Shown here: positions 8,171-22,753 of the stretch, piece by piece
Position numbering within the stretch: position 1 is the stretch's first letter
How the letters are laid out: each line of letters opens with the position of its first letter
DNA from: Planosporangium flavigriseum
GTDB taxonomy: Bacteria > Actinomycetota > Actinomycetes > Mycobacteriales > Micromonosporaceae
Assembly: GCF_011947225.1 (NCBI RefSeq)
Contig: NZ_JAATVW010000010.1
Coordinates: 124,001-188,000, forward strand
Direction: 5' to 3'
Length of the DNA stretch: 64,000 nt
Position numbers and translations under genes: made by a program
The notes under the pieces: model-generated
What the model saw: the letters and a program-made list of their open reading frames with translations, nothing else
Databases searched by the model: none
What the model was told of the DNA's origin: nothing

Positions 8171-8983
8171 TTCGGCGCCGCCCGATTCGTGGATCAGGGC
8201 CGCCGCCGGCGAGACAGCCTGGACGGACACCGGACGCACCGGCACTCCGGGATAGCGCTCCCGGAACGGCGCGAGCACTTCGGTGAGCAACCGCTGGTCG
8301 CCGTCGGCGAGATCGACCCGCTCGTAGACGGCGAAGAGCATGTCGCCGGTGCCCGCCGCGACGGGGAAACGCCAGGCGTGAACCGCTGTGAGGCCGACCC
8401 CCCGCAGTTCCGCCTCCTCGAACGCGAAGTCCAGGGCGGCCTCTCCCAGCGCCGAGCCGTCGACCCCGACGACGACGCGCCCCACCCCGTGGTGCGGGTC
8501 GAGGTCGTCGGCCAGGGGCGCGACGTGCGGCCGCACCACGACCAGCGGGCAGCGCACGGCTGCGGTGAGCCGGATCGGCACCGAGCCGGCGAGCAGGCTG
8601 CGCAGGCCGTGCAGCCCATGGTCTCCCACGGCGACGACGGCGGCCCGGGCGGATTCGTCCGCCAGTCGCCCTGCCGGCTCACCCACCAGCACCTCGGCGG
8701 TCACCGCGACATCGGAGACACAGGCGTGGGCGTACGCCTCGGCCCGGTCGGTGATCTCGTCCGTCGCAGCTACCCGCCGTGCCCGGACCGCTGCTCGGCC
8801 GGGCGCGCTCCCGAGCGGCGCGCTCCCGGTCGTCGCGCTGCCATCGGACCGCCCGACGACGTGTACCAGGCGCAGCGGAGCCGTGCGCCGTTGCGCCTCG
8901 CACACCCCCCAGTCCACTGCGGCGTACGACGACATCGAGCCGTCGACGCCGACGACGACCGGTGCGCCCGGCTCCGCAGCCAT
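8057..8983 (-). CDS. Tandem universal stress protein (UspA x2)
   Basis: 308 residues with two Usp domains, the first from VVVGVDGSMSSYAAVDW and the second from VVVGVDGSALGEAALDF. The second ends with an intact ATP-binding G-2x-G-9x-G-S motif (GSSGRGGLAALLLGS). The first has a diverged equivalent (GDHGLHGLRSLLAGS). It is the last gene of a usp-aldolase-usp operon, 17 bp after the aldolase. Duplicated Usp proteins of this kind are hallmark members of DevR-controlled dormancy regulons in mycobacteria. Its 3' end overlaps the convergent cNMP-domain gene. Confidence 0.93.
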   Translation of the reverse strand: MAAEPGAPVVVGVDGSMSSYAAVDWGVCEAQRRTAPLRLVHVVGRSDGSATTGSAPLGSAPGRAAVRARRVAATDEITDRAEAYAHACVSDVAVTAEVLVGEPAGRLADESARAAVVAVGDHGLHGLRSLLAGSVPIRLTAAVRCPLVVVRPHVAPLADDLDPHHGVGRVVVGVDGSALGEAALDFAFEEAELRGVGLTAVHAWRFPVAAGTGDMLFAVYERVDLADGDQRLLTEVLAPFRERYPGVPVRPVSVQAVSPAAALIHESGGAELLVVGSSGRGGLAALLLGSVSHAAIHHAFCPVAVIHR

Positions 8984-9000
8984 GTCAGCATCCCGGTTAC

Positions 9001-9894
9001 TCAGTCGCTCGGGTACTTAGCGAGGATCTCCTTGAGACGGGCCACGAAGCGCAGCGACTCGTTGTGTTCGCGCTGCCAGACGTTGCGGCCGAAGATGAGC
9101 CCGACGGCGCCGGCCTCCATCGCTTCCCGGGCCTTCTCCAGCATGGCCTGGTCGCCGGCCTTCTCGCCGCCGGAGATGAGTACCAGCGTGCGGTTGGCCG
9201 ACCGGACGACCGCCTCGACGGCCTGCTGCGGGGTGAACTCCCGGTCGTACTTGCTGGGTACGCCCTCGCGCTTGTCCGGGTTGGGAAAGTTCACCTTGAC
9301 GACGTCGGCGCCCAGTTCGCTGGCCGTACGCGCGGCGTAGTCGACGGCGTAGAAGGAGTCCTTGCCGCCCTTGGCGTCGATCGCCTCGCCACGCGGGTAC
9401 GCCCACACGATCAGCGGCATGCCGAGGCGGTGTGCGTCCTCGCGGACGACCCGGAACTGGGCGAAGTCCTGCTCCTGTACCGGCGAACCGATGTACATGG
9501 TGTAACCGACCGCGTCGGCGCCCAACCGTACGGCGTCGTCGACGCTCGCGTGCAGCGGCGACAGCGGTTCGGCGTCGGACGGGATGTCGGTCTTTCCGTT
9601 GAGCTTGAGGACCAGCGGCACCTCGCCGGCGTAGTCCCAGTAGAACTTCTCCGCCAGGCCGATCTGGAGGGCGATGCCGTTGAAGCCGCCCTCGACGGCG
9701 AGTTTGACGATGTAGCCGGGGTCGCTCGCGGCGGGGTTGGCGAAGAAGTCGCGCGGGCCGTGTTCGAGGCCCTGGTCGTACGGCAGGAACAGCGCGGTGC
9801 CGTTGCCCAGGCCGTGCTTGTACAGGATGCGGTGCAGGCGGCCCTTCTTGCCCGTGTTGAGTCCGATCACGTCGAGGCGGGGTCGACTGGTCAT
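9001..9894 (-). CDS. Class I fructose-bisphosphate aldolase, DhnA/FbaB type
   Basis: 297 residues of the archaeal/FbaB-type Schiff-base aldolase family. It has LFLPYDQGLEHGPRDF, the conserved DQG-EHG start, and GADVVKVNFPNP with the likely Schiff-base Lys. ISGGEKAGDQAMLEKA and GAVGLIFGRNVWQRE form the phosphate-binding end. The expected reaction is cleavage of fructose-1,6-bisphosphate in glycolysis or its reverse in gluconeogenesis; related enzymes use other keto-sugar phosphates. It sits between two usp genes with gaps of 13 and 17 bp, so it is expected to be co-expressed with stress proteins. Confidence 0.9.
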   Translation of the reverse strand: MTSRPRLDVIGLNTGKKGRLHRILYKHGLGNGTALFLPYDQGLEHGPRDFFANPAASDPGYIVKLAVEGGFNGIALQIGLAEKFYWDYAGEVPLVLKLNGKTDIPSDAEPLSPLHASVDDAVRLGADAVGYTMYIGSPVQEQDFAQFRVVREDAHRLGMPLIVWAYPRGEAIDAKGGKDSFYAVDYAARTASELGADVVKVNFPNPDKREGVPSKYDREFTPQQAVEAVVRSANRTLVLISGGEKAGDQAMLEKAREAMEAGAVGLIFGRNVWQREHNESLRFVARLKEILAKYPSD

Positions 9895-9907
9895 GGTTGA
9901 TCTCCGT

Positions 9908-10786
9908 TCATGCGGATCCGGATTGAGTGTCCGTACCGGCGATCAGGACCGGGCAGTCGGCGTGACGGATCAGTTGGCGTCCGACCGAGTCGGACAAAGG
10001 GGCAGCACCGGATCGGCGCCCCACGGTCACCAGTTGCGCCTGCCGTGACCACCACGTGAGCAGCGCGCCCGGGCTGCCCCTGCCGACCGCGTACCCGACC
10101 TGTACGTCCGGGTACTTGTGGCGCCAGCCGGCGAGGTGGTCGACCAGCGCTGCTTCCAGGCCGGCGCGGATCGGCGCCCCGGCGCAGCCGGCCCGCAGCG
10201 CATTTGCTGGCCGCGGTGGCATCCAGCCGGAGTAGGCGAGTACCGCCCGGAGGGCACAGCGTCGGCTGGCGGCTTCCTCGAAGGCGACGCCGGTGGCGAC
10301 GTCGGCGGAGGTGGAGCCGTCCACTCCGACGATCACCGGACCGGTATTCGCGTCGCTTCGGCCCCGGACCACGACGGTCATCGGGCAGGATGTCTCAGCG
10401 GCAACGTGTGCGCTCACCGATCCCGTTCCGTGGCAGGCGAAGCGATCGCCGCCCCGGCTTCCGACCACTACCATGTCGGCCCCATCGCTCGCTTCCAACA
10501 GTACCGGCGCGGGCTCACCGGGCGACGCCTCGCCGCGGACGTGGACGCGGGGCGCGATCGTCCGCACCTCCGCCATCGCCGCGTCCACGATCGCGACGGC
10601 GAGGTCGCGGATGTACTCCTCGAACTCGTGGTCGCCCAACAGGCGCGTCGCCAGCGTGCGCCAGTTGTACGCCAAGACCACGGTCAGCGGGACCTCGCGG
10701 CGCTGGGCCTCCCGCGCCGCCCACCATAGGGCCATGAGACTTGACGGTGAACCGTCGGTACCGACGATGACTCTCGCGGCGTGCAT
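9908..10786 (-). CDS. Tandem universal stress protein, second domain degenerate
   Basis: 292 residues from the ATG at 10786, which follows AAGGGGGACAG; longer open frames upstream are not supported. Domain 1 (RVIVGTDGSPSSLMALWWA) keeps the ATP motif GSRGGDRFACHGTGS. Domain 2 (PVIVGVDGSTSADVATGVA) has GRRSGAAPLSDSVGR instead of G-2x-G-9x-G-S, so nucleotide binding by this half is doubtful. It is the first gene of the usp-aldolase-usp operon. The promoter should lie in 10787-10986, which is shared with the divergent degenerate kinase and contains a DevR-box-like sequence. Confidence 0.92.
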   Translation of the reverse strand: MHAARVIVGTDGSPSSLMALWWAAREAQRREVPLTVVLAYNWRTLATRLLGDHEFEEYIRDLAVAIVDAAMAEVRTIAPRVHVRGEASPGEPAPVLLEASDGADMVVVGSRGGDRFACHGTGSVSAHVAAETSCPMTVVVRGRSDANTGPVIVGVDGSTSADVATGVAFEEAASRRCALRAVLAYSGWMPPRPANALRAGCAGAPIRAGLEAALVDHLAGWRHKYPDVQVGYAVGRGSPGALLTWWSRQAQLVTVGRRSGAAPLSDSVGRQLIRHADCPVLIAGTDTQSGSA

Positions 10787-10865
10787 CTGTCCCCCTTGCA
10801 CGGTGCCCCTATCAAGCGTGCCGCGCCGGCGGTCGGGCCACGGTGCCGTTGGACCCGACCGGGAC

Positions 10866-10879
10866 CGGACTTTGGTCAC
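10866..10879. promoter_or_regulatory. Candidate DevR/DosR box in the usp / degenerate-kinase divergent region
   Basis: CGGACTTTGGTCAC matches 11 of 14 positions of the core GGGACTTTAGTCCC of the mycobacterial DevR site, quoted from memory. It lies 80 bp upstream of the usp operon start and 107 bp upstream of the kinase-like gene. One site and a short motif: chance is possible. Confidence 0.35.
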
Positions 10880-10986
10880 TGGCCGGCAGTCACCTGCCGG
10901 CCGCACGCACGAGGAACCGGTGGGTGCGGACCAGCTTGCCGTGGCCGTCGGGGAGACCGGGTGCCAGAGTAAGAAGTAAGGAGTCA

Positions 10987-12366
10987 ATGGCCGCGACGCA
11001 CCCTGTGAGCTCGAGTGCGGAGGGGGTGGCTCACATGGGGAAGGACAGCCCGCAGCGCCCCGCCGAGCGCGGCGAGCAGACGCCGTCGACCCGCACCATG
11101 CTCGCCGAACTGCCCTTCCTTTCGGCGGCGCGGCCATCGACGGCCCGCGCCGAGCTCGGCACGTTCCTGGAGCGGCCGGTCGCGCGGGCCGGTGGCATGC
11201 AGGAGACCCAGGATCGCCTGCGCGGTCTCCTGCGCGCGAATCTGGCGGTGGCCAGCGGCGTCGACCTGGAGGAGGTCCTGCGGCACATCGTGGACGCCGT
11301 GCGGGAACTGGTCCACGCGCGCTACGCCGTCATCGGCGTGGCCCGGCAGGGCCGGCTGCTCCGTTTCGTGCACGCGGGCGCCGATCACGACGTCGTGGCT
11401 CGGGTTGTCTGCATCATCGAGCAGGAGGCCGCGCCGAGCCTGGTCGTGGACCGGCCGCGGCGGATCTCCTCCTTCCTGGGCGCGCCCGTGCAGGTCGGGG
11501 GCCGGGTGTTCGCCAACCTGTACCTGGCCGGGAAGCGGGGCGCCGAGGAGTTCGCCGCCGAGGACGAGGACGTGCTGGCCGCGTTGGCCGCGGCTGCCGG
11601 TGTCGCGATCGAGGACGCCGGTGTGTTCGCCGAGTGCCAGCGGCGACAGCATTGGCAGGCGGGCATGGTCGAGATAACGACGCAGTTGTTGACCGGCAGC
11701 GACCCCGAGCAGGTGCTGCGGCAGATGGTTCGGGACGCGCTGGGTGTCAGCAACGCCGACGGCGCGAGCGTGACCGTGCCGACCGGCGACCCGCGGCGGC
11801 TGCGGGTCGCCGTCGCCGAGGGGTGCCTCCGCGCGTGGCAGGGAGAAACCTTCCCGGTGGAGGGGTCGGCGTCGGCGATCGCCATAGCCGAGCGGCGGGC
11901 GGTGCTGGTCGGGGATCTGGGCAGCGATCCGCGCCTCCGGGTGGCCGGGCATTGTCCGGACGAGGTGGGTGCCGCCGTGATCGCTCCGATCGCGAGCGAC
12001 ACCGGGGTGACCGGCGCCTTGATCGTGTCCAGGTTCCCGGACAAGGGTCACTTCGACGCGGCGGACCTGGAGATGATCGGCGGGTTCGCCGGGCAGGTGG
12101 CGCCGGTGTTGCAGGTGGCCGAGGCGCGCTGGTACGCCGAGTGGCTGCGGTTGCTCGAGGACCGGCAGCGAATCGGCGAGGACCTGCAGCACAGCGTGAT
12201 CCAACGGCTGTTCACCCTCGGGCTGTCGATTCAGGCGATCGCCGGGCGGGTCGGCGACACCGAGGTGAAGCGATTGATCACGGACCGGGTCGAGGAGCTC
12301 GACGACATCATTCGTGACATCCGCGCCACGGTGTTCGCCCTACGCACCTCGGCCGGAGGCGACTAA
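10987..12366 (+). CDS. Degenerate DevS-like GAF-GAF protein lacking the kinase ATPase domain
   Basis: 459 residues from ATG 10987, seven bases or fewer after TAAGGAG. GAF-A is about 76-215, GAF-B about 232-380, then a DHp-like helix pair. It is clearly paralogous to the kinase at 4329-6056 (FANLYLAGKRG versus FGNLYLAEKRR). Three losses stand out. GAF-A is shortened and lacks the HPPM haem-ligand motif. The H-box reads DLQHSVIQRLF, with Gln401 where the phospho-acceptor His should be. The protein ends with FALRTSAGGD just where the ATPase domain should begin. It could be a dimerisation partner, a signal sink or a decaying gene. The intact frame and good ribosome-binding site argue for expression. 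Confidence 0.88.
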   Translation: MAATHPVSSSAEGVAHMGKDSPQRPAERGEQTPSTRTMLAELPFLSAARPSTARAELGTFLERPVARAGGMQETQDRLRGLLRANLAVASGVDLEEVLRHIVDAVRELVHARYAVIGVARQGRLLRFVHAGADHDVVARVVCIIEQEAAPSLVVDRPRRISSFLGAPVQVGGRVFANLYLAGKRGAEEFAAEDEDVLAALAAAAGVAIEDAGVFAECQRRQHWQAGMVEITTQLLTGSDPEQVLRQMVRDALGVSNADGASVTVPTGDPRRLRVAVAEGCLRAWQGETFPVEGSASAIAIAERRAVLVGDLGSDPRLRVAGHCPDEVGAAVIAPIASDTGVTGALIVSRFPDKGHFDAADLEMIGGFAGQVAPVLQVAEARWYAEWLRLLEDRQRIGEDLQHSVIQRLFTLGLSIQAIAGRVGDTEVKRLITDRVEELDDIIRDIRATVFALRTSAGGD

Positions 12367-12461
12367 AGCGGACCACGCCGGGAACACCGACATTCGAACC
12401 TCAAACCGTCCGCAGGGCGGTCGGGGTGACGTTCGCGGATCATGCCTGCGGGAGGTGGACC

Positions 12462-12731
12462 ATGTCGACGTCGAAGCGTTGGAACGTGGAGGTTCTCGTC
12501 GACGAAGAAGCGGGACGGACGTACGCGGAAGCGTGCCTCCAGAGCGGTGCGGATACCCGGTTGGTGGGTGTCGGCCGAGCCAAGCTGCACCCGTCCGACC
12601 GCGACATCCCGGAGATCGGCGACGAGCTCGCCGCCGCACGGGCCCTATGCGATCTGGGCCAACGGCTGCTGCTGGCGGCCGCCGGTGACATTCAGGCAGT
12701 CACCCACGAGCCGGTGCACCTGGCCCGCTGA
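12462..12731 (+). CDS. DUF1876 family protein (89 aa)
   Basis: MSTSKRWNVEVLVDEEAGRTYAE fits the actinobacterial DUF1876 family, as does the downstream DIPEIGDELAAARALCDLGQRLL. The start ATG follows GGAGGTGG with good spacing. Members are small, soluble and of unknown biochemical function, and are often found among usp/DevR-type stress genes, as here. It follows the degenerate kinase by 95 bp and may be co-transcribed. The next gene, glgC, is convergent. Confidence 0.82.
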   Translation: MSTSKRWNVEVLVDEEAGRTYAEACLQSGADTRLVGVGRAKLHPSDRDIPEIGDELAAARALCDLGQRLLLAAAGDIQAVTHEPVHLAR

Positions 12732-12733
12732 TC

Positions 12734-12751
12734 GTCGGCTCATGAGCCGAC
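12734..12751. terminator. Perfect 18-bp palindrome between convergent genes
   Basis: GTCGGCTCATGAGCCGAC is a perfect palindrome two bases after the DUF1876 stop. It could form a bidirectional terminator for DUF1876 and glgC, though a loop-less palindrome would have to open its centre. Confidence 0.4.
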
Positions 12752-12787
12752 GCCGGCTCGCCAGACGGCGGGGCGGGCCGGCCCATG

Positions 12788-12816
12788 AGTCGGTCAGGGC
12801 CGCAGTCGGTCAGGGC
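12788..12816. repeat. 13-bp direct repeat over the glgC stop
   Basis: AGTCGGTCAGGGC occurs at 12788-12800 and 12804-12816. The second copy contains the glgC stop codon. Probably a small slippage duplication. Confidence 0.7.
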
Positions 12817-14042
12817 TTCACGATCTGACCCTTGCCGATCACGATGATCCCGTTGTCGGAGACCGTGTAGCGGCCGCGATCGCGCTCCAGGTCGACACCG
12901 ATCTCGGTGCCCTCGGGGATGTGCACGTTCTTGTCGATGATGGCGTTGCGGATGACCGCGTGCCGGCCGACGTCAACGCCCTCCATCAACACCGAGCCCT
13001 CGACGTGCGCCCAGGAGTGGACGTGGACGTTGGGGGAGACGACGGAGTTTTCGACGAGCGAGCCGGAGATCACGGCACCCGGGGCCACCATGGAGCTGAT
13101 GGCCCGCCCGAGGCGCTCCTGCCACCCGTGCACGAACTTCGCCGGCGGCCACGGCTGGTTCTCGGTGTAGATGGGCCACTCGTAGTTGTACAGGTTGAAG
13201 ACCGGGTGGATCGCGATGAGATCCATGTGGGCGTCGTAGAAGGAGTCCAGCGTCCCGACGTCGCGCCAGTAGCCCCGGTCGCGGTCGGCGCTGCCCGGAA
13301 CCTGGTTGTCGCGGAAGTCGTAGACGTTGGCGTCGCCGCGCTCCACGAACATCGGAATGATGTTGCCGCCCATGTCGTGCTTGCTGCTGAGGTCCTGCGC
13401 GTCCCGTTGGAGCGCGTCGATCAGCGCCTGGGTCGTGAAGACGTAGTTGCCCATGGACGCGTAGACCTCGTCGGGCGAGTCGGGCAGGCCCTGCGCGTCC
13501 GTCGGCTTCTCTCGGAAGGCGCGGATGCGCCGGCCATCCTCGGTCACGTCGATGACGCCGAACTGGTTGGCCATGGACAGTGGCTGGCGGATCGCCGCGA
13601 CCGTGGCCCCGGCGCCGGAGGCAATGTGATCCTCGACCATCTGCCGGGGGTCCATCCGGTAGATGTGGTCCGCCCCGAACACGATCACGTAGTCGGGGCA
13701 CTCGTCGTAGATCAGGTTGAGGTTCTGGTAGATCGCGTCCGCGGAGCCGGCGAACCAGCGCGGCCCGAGCCGCTGCTGTGCGGGCACGGGGGTGATGTAG
13801 TTGCCCAGCAGGTTCGACATCCGCCAGGTCCGGGTGATGTGCCGGTCGAGCGAGTGCGACTTGTACTGCGTCAGCACGACGATCTGCAGATAGCCGCCGT
13901 TGACGAGGTTGGACAGCGCGAAGTCGACCAGTCGGTACAGGCCGCCGAACGGGACGGCTGGTTTCGCGCGGTCGGCGGTCAGGGGCATCAGGCGCTTCCC
14001 CTCACCACCAGCGAGGACGATAGCGAGGACTTTCCGGGCCAT
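12810..14042 (-). CDS. glgC: Glucose-1-phosphate adenylyltransferase (ADP-glucose pyrophosphorylase)
   Basis: 410 residues from the ATG at 14042 ([20 protein letters not shown]), carrying the nucleotide-binding LAGGxGxRL loop. It also has KPAVPFGG, the [10 protein letters not shown] active-site strand, and a C-terminal left-handed beta-helix ([17 protein letters not shown]). It makes ADP-glucose from glucose-1-phosphate and ATP, the committed step for glycogen and for GlgA/GlgM. It is divergent from glgA across only 60 bp, so the two probably share a control region. The much longer open frame extending upstream is antisense to glgA and not real. Confidence 0.97.
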   Translation of the reverse strand: MARKVLAIVLAGGEGKRLMPLTADRAKPAVPFGGLYRLVDFALSNLVNGGYLQIVVLTQYKSHSLDRHITRTWRMSNLLGNYITPVPAQQRLGPRWFAGSADAIYQNLNLIYDECPDYVIVFGADHIYRMDPRQMVEDHIASGAGATVAAIRQPLSMANQFGVIDVTEDGRRIRAFREKPTDAQGLPDSPDEVYASMGNYVFTTQALIDALQRDAQDLSSKHDMGGNIIPMFVERGDANVYDFRDNQVPGSADRDRGYWRDVGTLDSFYDAHMDLIAIHPVFNLYNYEWPIYTENQPWPPAKFVHGWQERLGRAISSMVAPGAVISGSLVENSVVSPNVHVHSWAHVEGSVLMEGVDVGRHAVIRNAIIDKNVHIPEGTEIGVDLERDRGRYTVSDNGIIVIGKGQIVKP

Positions 14043-14102
14043 ACATCCGACGCTAACGATCAAACTGCCCCGCCACCAGCGGAGGGCGATACTTCTCAGG
14101 TT

Positions 14103-15335
14103 ATGGTGCGGTGCGTGGCCGACATTTCTGCGCGCACCGGCAATCTCCGCGTCGACCTCCTGACCCGGGAGTACCCGCCGGAGGTCTACGGCGGCGCCGG
14201 GGTCCACGTCGAGTACCTGTCCCGGGAGCTTCGGCACCTCGCCGACACGCGGGTGCACTGCTTCGGGGCGCCCAGGCTCGAGGCGTGGGTGACCGCGTAC
14301 GTCGAACCGCCCGGGCTGGACGGCGCCAACCCGGCGCTGCGCACGATGGGCGTCGATCTGGAGATGGCCGCGGGGTGCGCCGGGACCGACCTGGTGCACA
14401 GCCACACCTGGTACGCGAACTTCGCCGGCCACGTCGCCAAGCTCCTGTACGGGGTGCCGCACGTGGTGACCACGCACAGCCTCGAGCCGCTGCGGCCGTG
14501 GAAGGCCGAGCAGCTCGGCGGCGGGTACGCGCTGTCGTCGTGGGTCGAGCGCACCGCGATCGAGGCCGCCGACGCGGTGATCGCCGTGTCGCACGGGATG
14601 AAGCGCGACGTCCTGTCCGTCTACCCGGACGTGGACTCTTCCCGGATCCACGTCGTACACAACGGGATCGACACCGAGGAGTACAAGCCGGACCCGAACA
14701 CCGACGTGCTGGAGCGGCTGGGGATCGATCACGAGCTGCCCAGCGTGGTCTACGTCGGGCGGATCACCCGGCAGAAGGGCCTGCCGTACCTGCTGCGCGC
14801 GGCGCGGTCGCTGCCGCCGCAGGCGCAGCTGGTCCTGCTGGCCGGCGCGCCCGACACCCCGGAGATCGCTGCCGAGGTGGAGGCGCTGGTCGACGAGTTG
14901 CGCGCCACCCGCGAGGGCGTGGTCTGGGTGCAGGCGATGCTCCCCAAGGACGAGGTCATCCAGGTACTGACGCACGCGACCGTGTTCGTCTGCCCGTCGA
15001 TCTATGAGCCGATGGGCATCGTCAACCTCGAGGCGATGGCGTGCGAGACCGCCGTCGTGGCGACCGCGACCGGCGGCATCCCGGAGGTGGTCGAGGACGG
15101 GGTGACCGGCCTGCTGGTCGGAATCGAACAGGGCCCGGACGGCACTCCGCTGCACCCCGACACGTTCGTCGCCGAGCTTGCCGCGTCCATCAGCCAACTG
15201 CTCGAAGACCCTGACCGCGCCGCCGAGATGGGCCGTGCCGGCCGCCGGCGCGCCGTCGAGCACTTCTCCTGGGCGACGATCGCCGAGCGGACCCTGGAGA
15301 TCTACCGCTCAGTGCTCAACACCCGTACTCCCTGA
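14103..15335 (+). CDS. glgA: GT4 glycogen synthase / maltose-1-phosphate synthase (actinobacterial GlgA/GlgM)
   Basis: 410 residues of GT-B fold. The N-terminal [19 protein letters not shown] is typical of the actinobacterial GT4 enzyme, and the C-terminal donor site reads [20 protein letters not shown] (E-x7-E). In mycobacteria the homologue uses ADP-glucose and glucose-1-phosphate to make maltose-1-phosphate, the GlgE donor; the sequence alone does not separate this from alpha-glucan chain extension. The ATG at 14103 is the first of several possible starts; the conserved fold begins at [12 protein letters not shown]. It converges with glgB, with six bases between stop codons. Confidence 0.93.
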   Translation: MVRCVADISARTGNLRVDLLTREYPPEVYGGAGVHVEYLSRELRHLADTRVHCFGAPRLEAWVTAYVEPPGLDGANPALRTMGVDLEMAAGCAGTDLVHSHTWYANFAGHVAKLLYGVPHVVTTHSLEPLRPWKAEQLGGGYALSSWVERTAIEAADAVIAVSHGMKRDVLSVYPDVDSSRIHVVHNGIDTEEYKPDPNTDVLERLGIDHELPSVVYVGRITRQKGLPYLLRAARSLPPQAQLVLLAGAPDTPEIAAEVEALVDELRATREGVVWVQAMLPKDEVIQVLTHATVFVCPSIYEPMGIVNLEAMACETAVVATATGGIPEVVEDGVTGLLVGIEQGPDGTPLHPDTFVAELAASISQLLEDPDRAAEMGRAGRRRAVEHFSWATIAERTLEIYRSVLNTRTP

Positions 15336-15341
15336 GTGCTG

Positions 15342-17474
<2,133 letters not shown>

Positions 17475-17512
17475 TCCACGTCCTTAGGAAGGCATAGTCG
17501 TACGGGAGGGTG

Positions 17513-18843
17513 CTAGCCGACGATCCGTTCGATCGCTTGCAACGGTATCCGCAGCCAGGTGGGGCGGTGCCGGGCCTCGTACGCCACCTCGTAGACGGCC
17601 TTGTCCAGCTCGTACGCGCACAGCAGCGCCTGCTGGTCGCGCGGGTCGAAGCCGGCGGTGCTCGCGTACCCGTCGCAGAACGCCGTCCGGTTGCGGTCGA
17701 TCCACTCCCGTGCCCGGCGCGCGAGCTGGGTGTTGCCCGGCTCGTCGACGAGCATCTGGTACGCGGCGTACTCGTACGAGCGCAGCATGCCGGCGATGTC
17801 GCGCAGCGGGGAGTCGGGGCGGCGCCGCTCCTCGATCGGCTTGCCCGGCTCGCCCTCGAAGTCGATCAGCAGCCACGCCCGCGGTGTCCGCAGCACCTGG
17901 CCCAGGTGGAGGTCACCGTGGATGCGCTGGACGGCGACCTCGCTCGCGCCGGCCTCGCGGAACGTGTCGGCGATCGCCGACACGTACGGCGAGAGCTCCG
18001 GCACCTCGGTGGCGGTGGCGGTGAGCCGGGAGATCATCGCGTCGGTCGGCGGCGGCGCGGCGTGCGTGCCCAACTCCTTCGCGAGGGTCCGGTGTACCGC
18101 CGCGACCGCCTCGCCGAGCCGGCACGACTCGGCGGCGAAGTCGCCGCCCACCTCGTCGGGGTGCAGGTCGGCCTCTGCGAACAGGTCCCGCACGCTCGCG
18201 GTGGCCATCGCCCAGCCTTCGGCGGAGTTCTCCGCGTACTCGGTCACCATGCCGAGGGACACGGGCTGGCGATCGTCGTCGGTGGTTTCGATCGCTCCCA
18301 GCAACCGTGCGACGTGGACGCAGCCGGCCCGGGCGAGCACCCGGTTGAGTTCGAGGTCGGGGTTGATCCCGGGGGTCGCCCGGCGGAAGACCTTCAGCAG
18401 CGCCGCACCGTCGTACACGACGCTGGTGTTGGTCTGCTCCGCGTCGGACACCCGGGCGGGCGCGTCGAGCGGTAGCTGCGCACCGGGCTCGGCGCCGAAG
18501 CGCAGGTCGTCCACGACCGCATTGACGGCAATCATCGCGAGCAGTCGGCGCGCCGACTCCTCGTCGTAGAGCGCGTCGTAGGCGGTGCGTTCGCCGTGCG
18601 CACCGATCAGGGCCACCTGGGCATACTCGGCCAGCGGCGTGCGGTCCCAGCCGACGAAGACCTGGTAGCGCTCGGTGCCGCCGTCGGCGTACGAGACATC
18701 GAGCAGAAGGTGGTCGAGGTCGTCGTGCAGGCGGGTCACCTTCGCCGGCCGGGCGCCGGTCAGCGTGCGGTTGCGGCCGGCGAACCAGCGTTGGTGCGGC
18801 AGCCAGTCCGCGAACGGCAGGGCCATCATGTCCTCGACGGGAG

Positions 18844-18847
<4 letters not shown>
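17513..18847 (-). CDS. mak: Maltokinase
   Basis: 444 residues, the size of actinobacterial maltokinases (Pep2). The aminoglycoside-phosphotransferase-like core has [11 protein letters not shown] (catalytic HGD at 310-312) and LLIDFEGEP (metal-binding DFE at 329-331). [17 protein letters not shown] near the N-terminus is typical of the family. It phosphorylates maltose with ATP to maltose-1-phosphate, the substrate of GlgE. Its ATG overlaps the treS stop as ATGA, so the pair is translationally coupled. In mycobacteria TreS and Mak form a physical complex, and in some species a fusion. Confidence 0.95.
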
Positions 18848-20607
<1,760 letters not shown>

Positions 20608-20656
20608 AGTTTTTTTACCTACCCGCGTACAACTTGCTACTAAACGTTGATCGTGA

Positions 20657-22618
<1,962 letters not shown>

Positions 22619-22753
22619 GATTGTTACGTTATCCACTTGACAGCGAATCGGCTCGGTCGGGATGAGAATCATCTCGGTCAGGTTCGATCAGTTCGGGTCC
22701 TGGGCAGGTCATTCCCGACGGTCCAGTCGTGCGCCCCGTGAGGAGGCTCATCC

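Noticed and set aside
12921-14102. Long open frame joined in frame to the start of glgA, on the plus strand
   Set aside because: The part before 14103 is antisense to glgC and encodes Val/Arg/Asp-rich sequence with no family features; it is a high-GC shadow.
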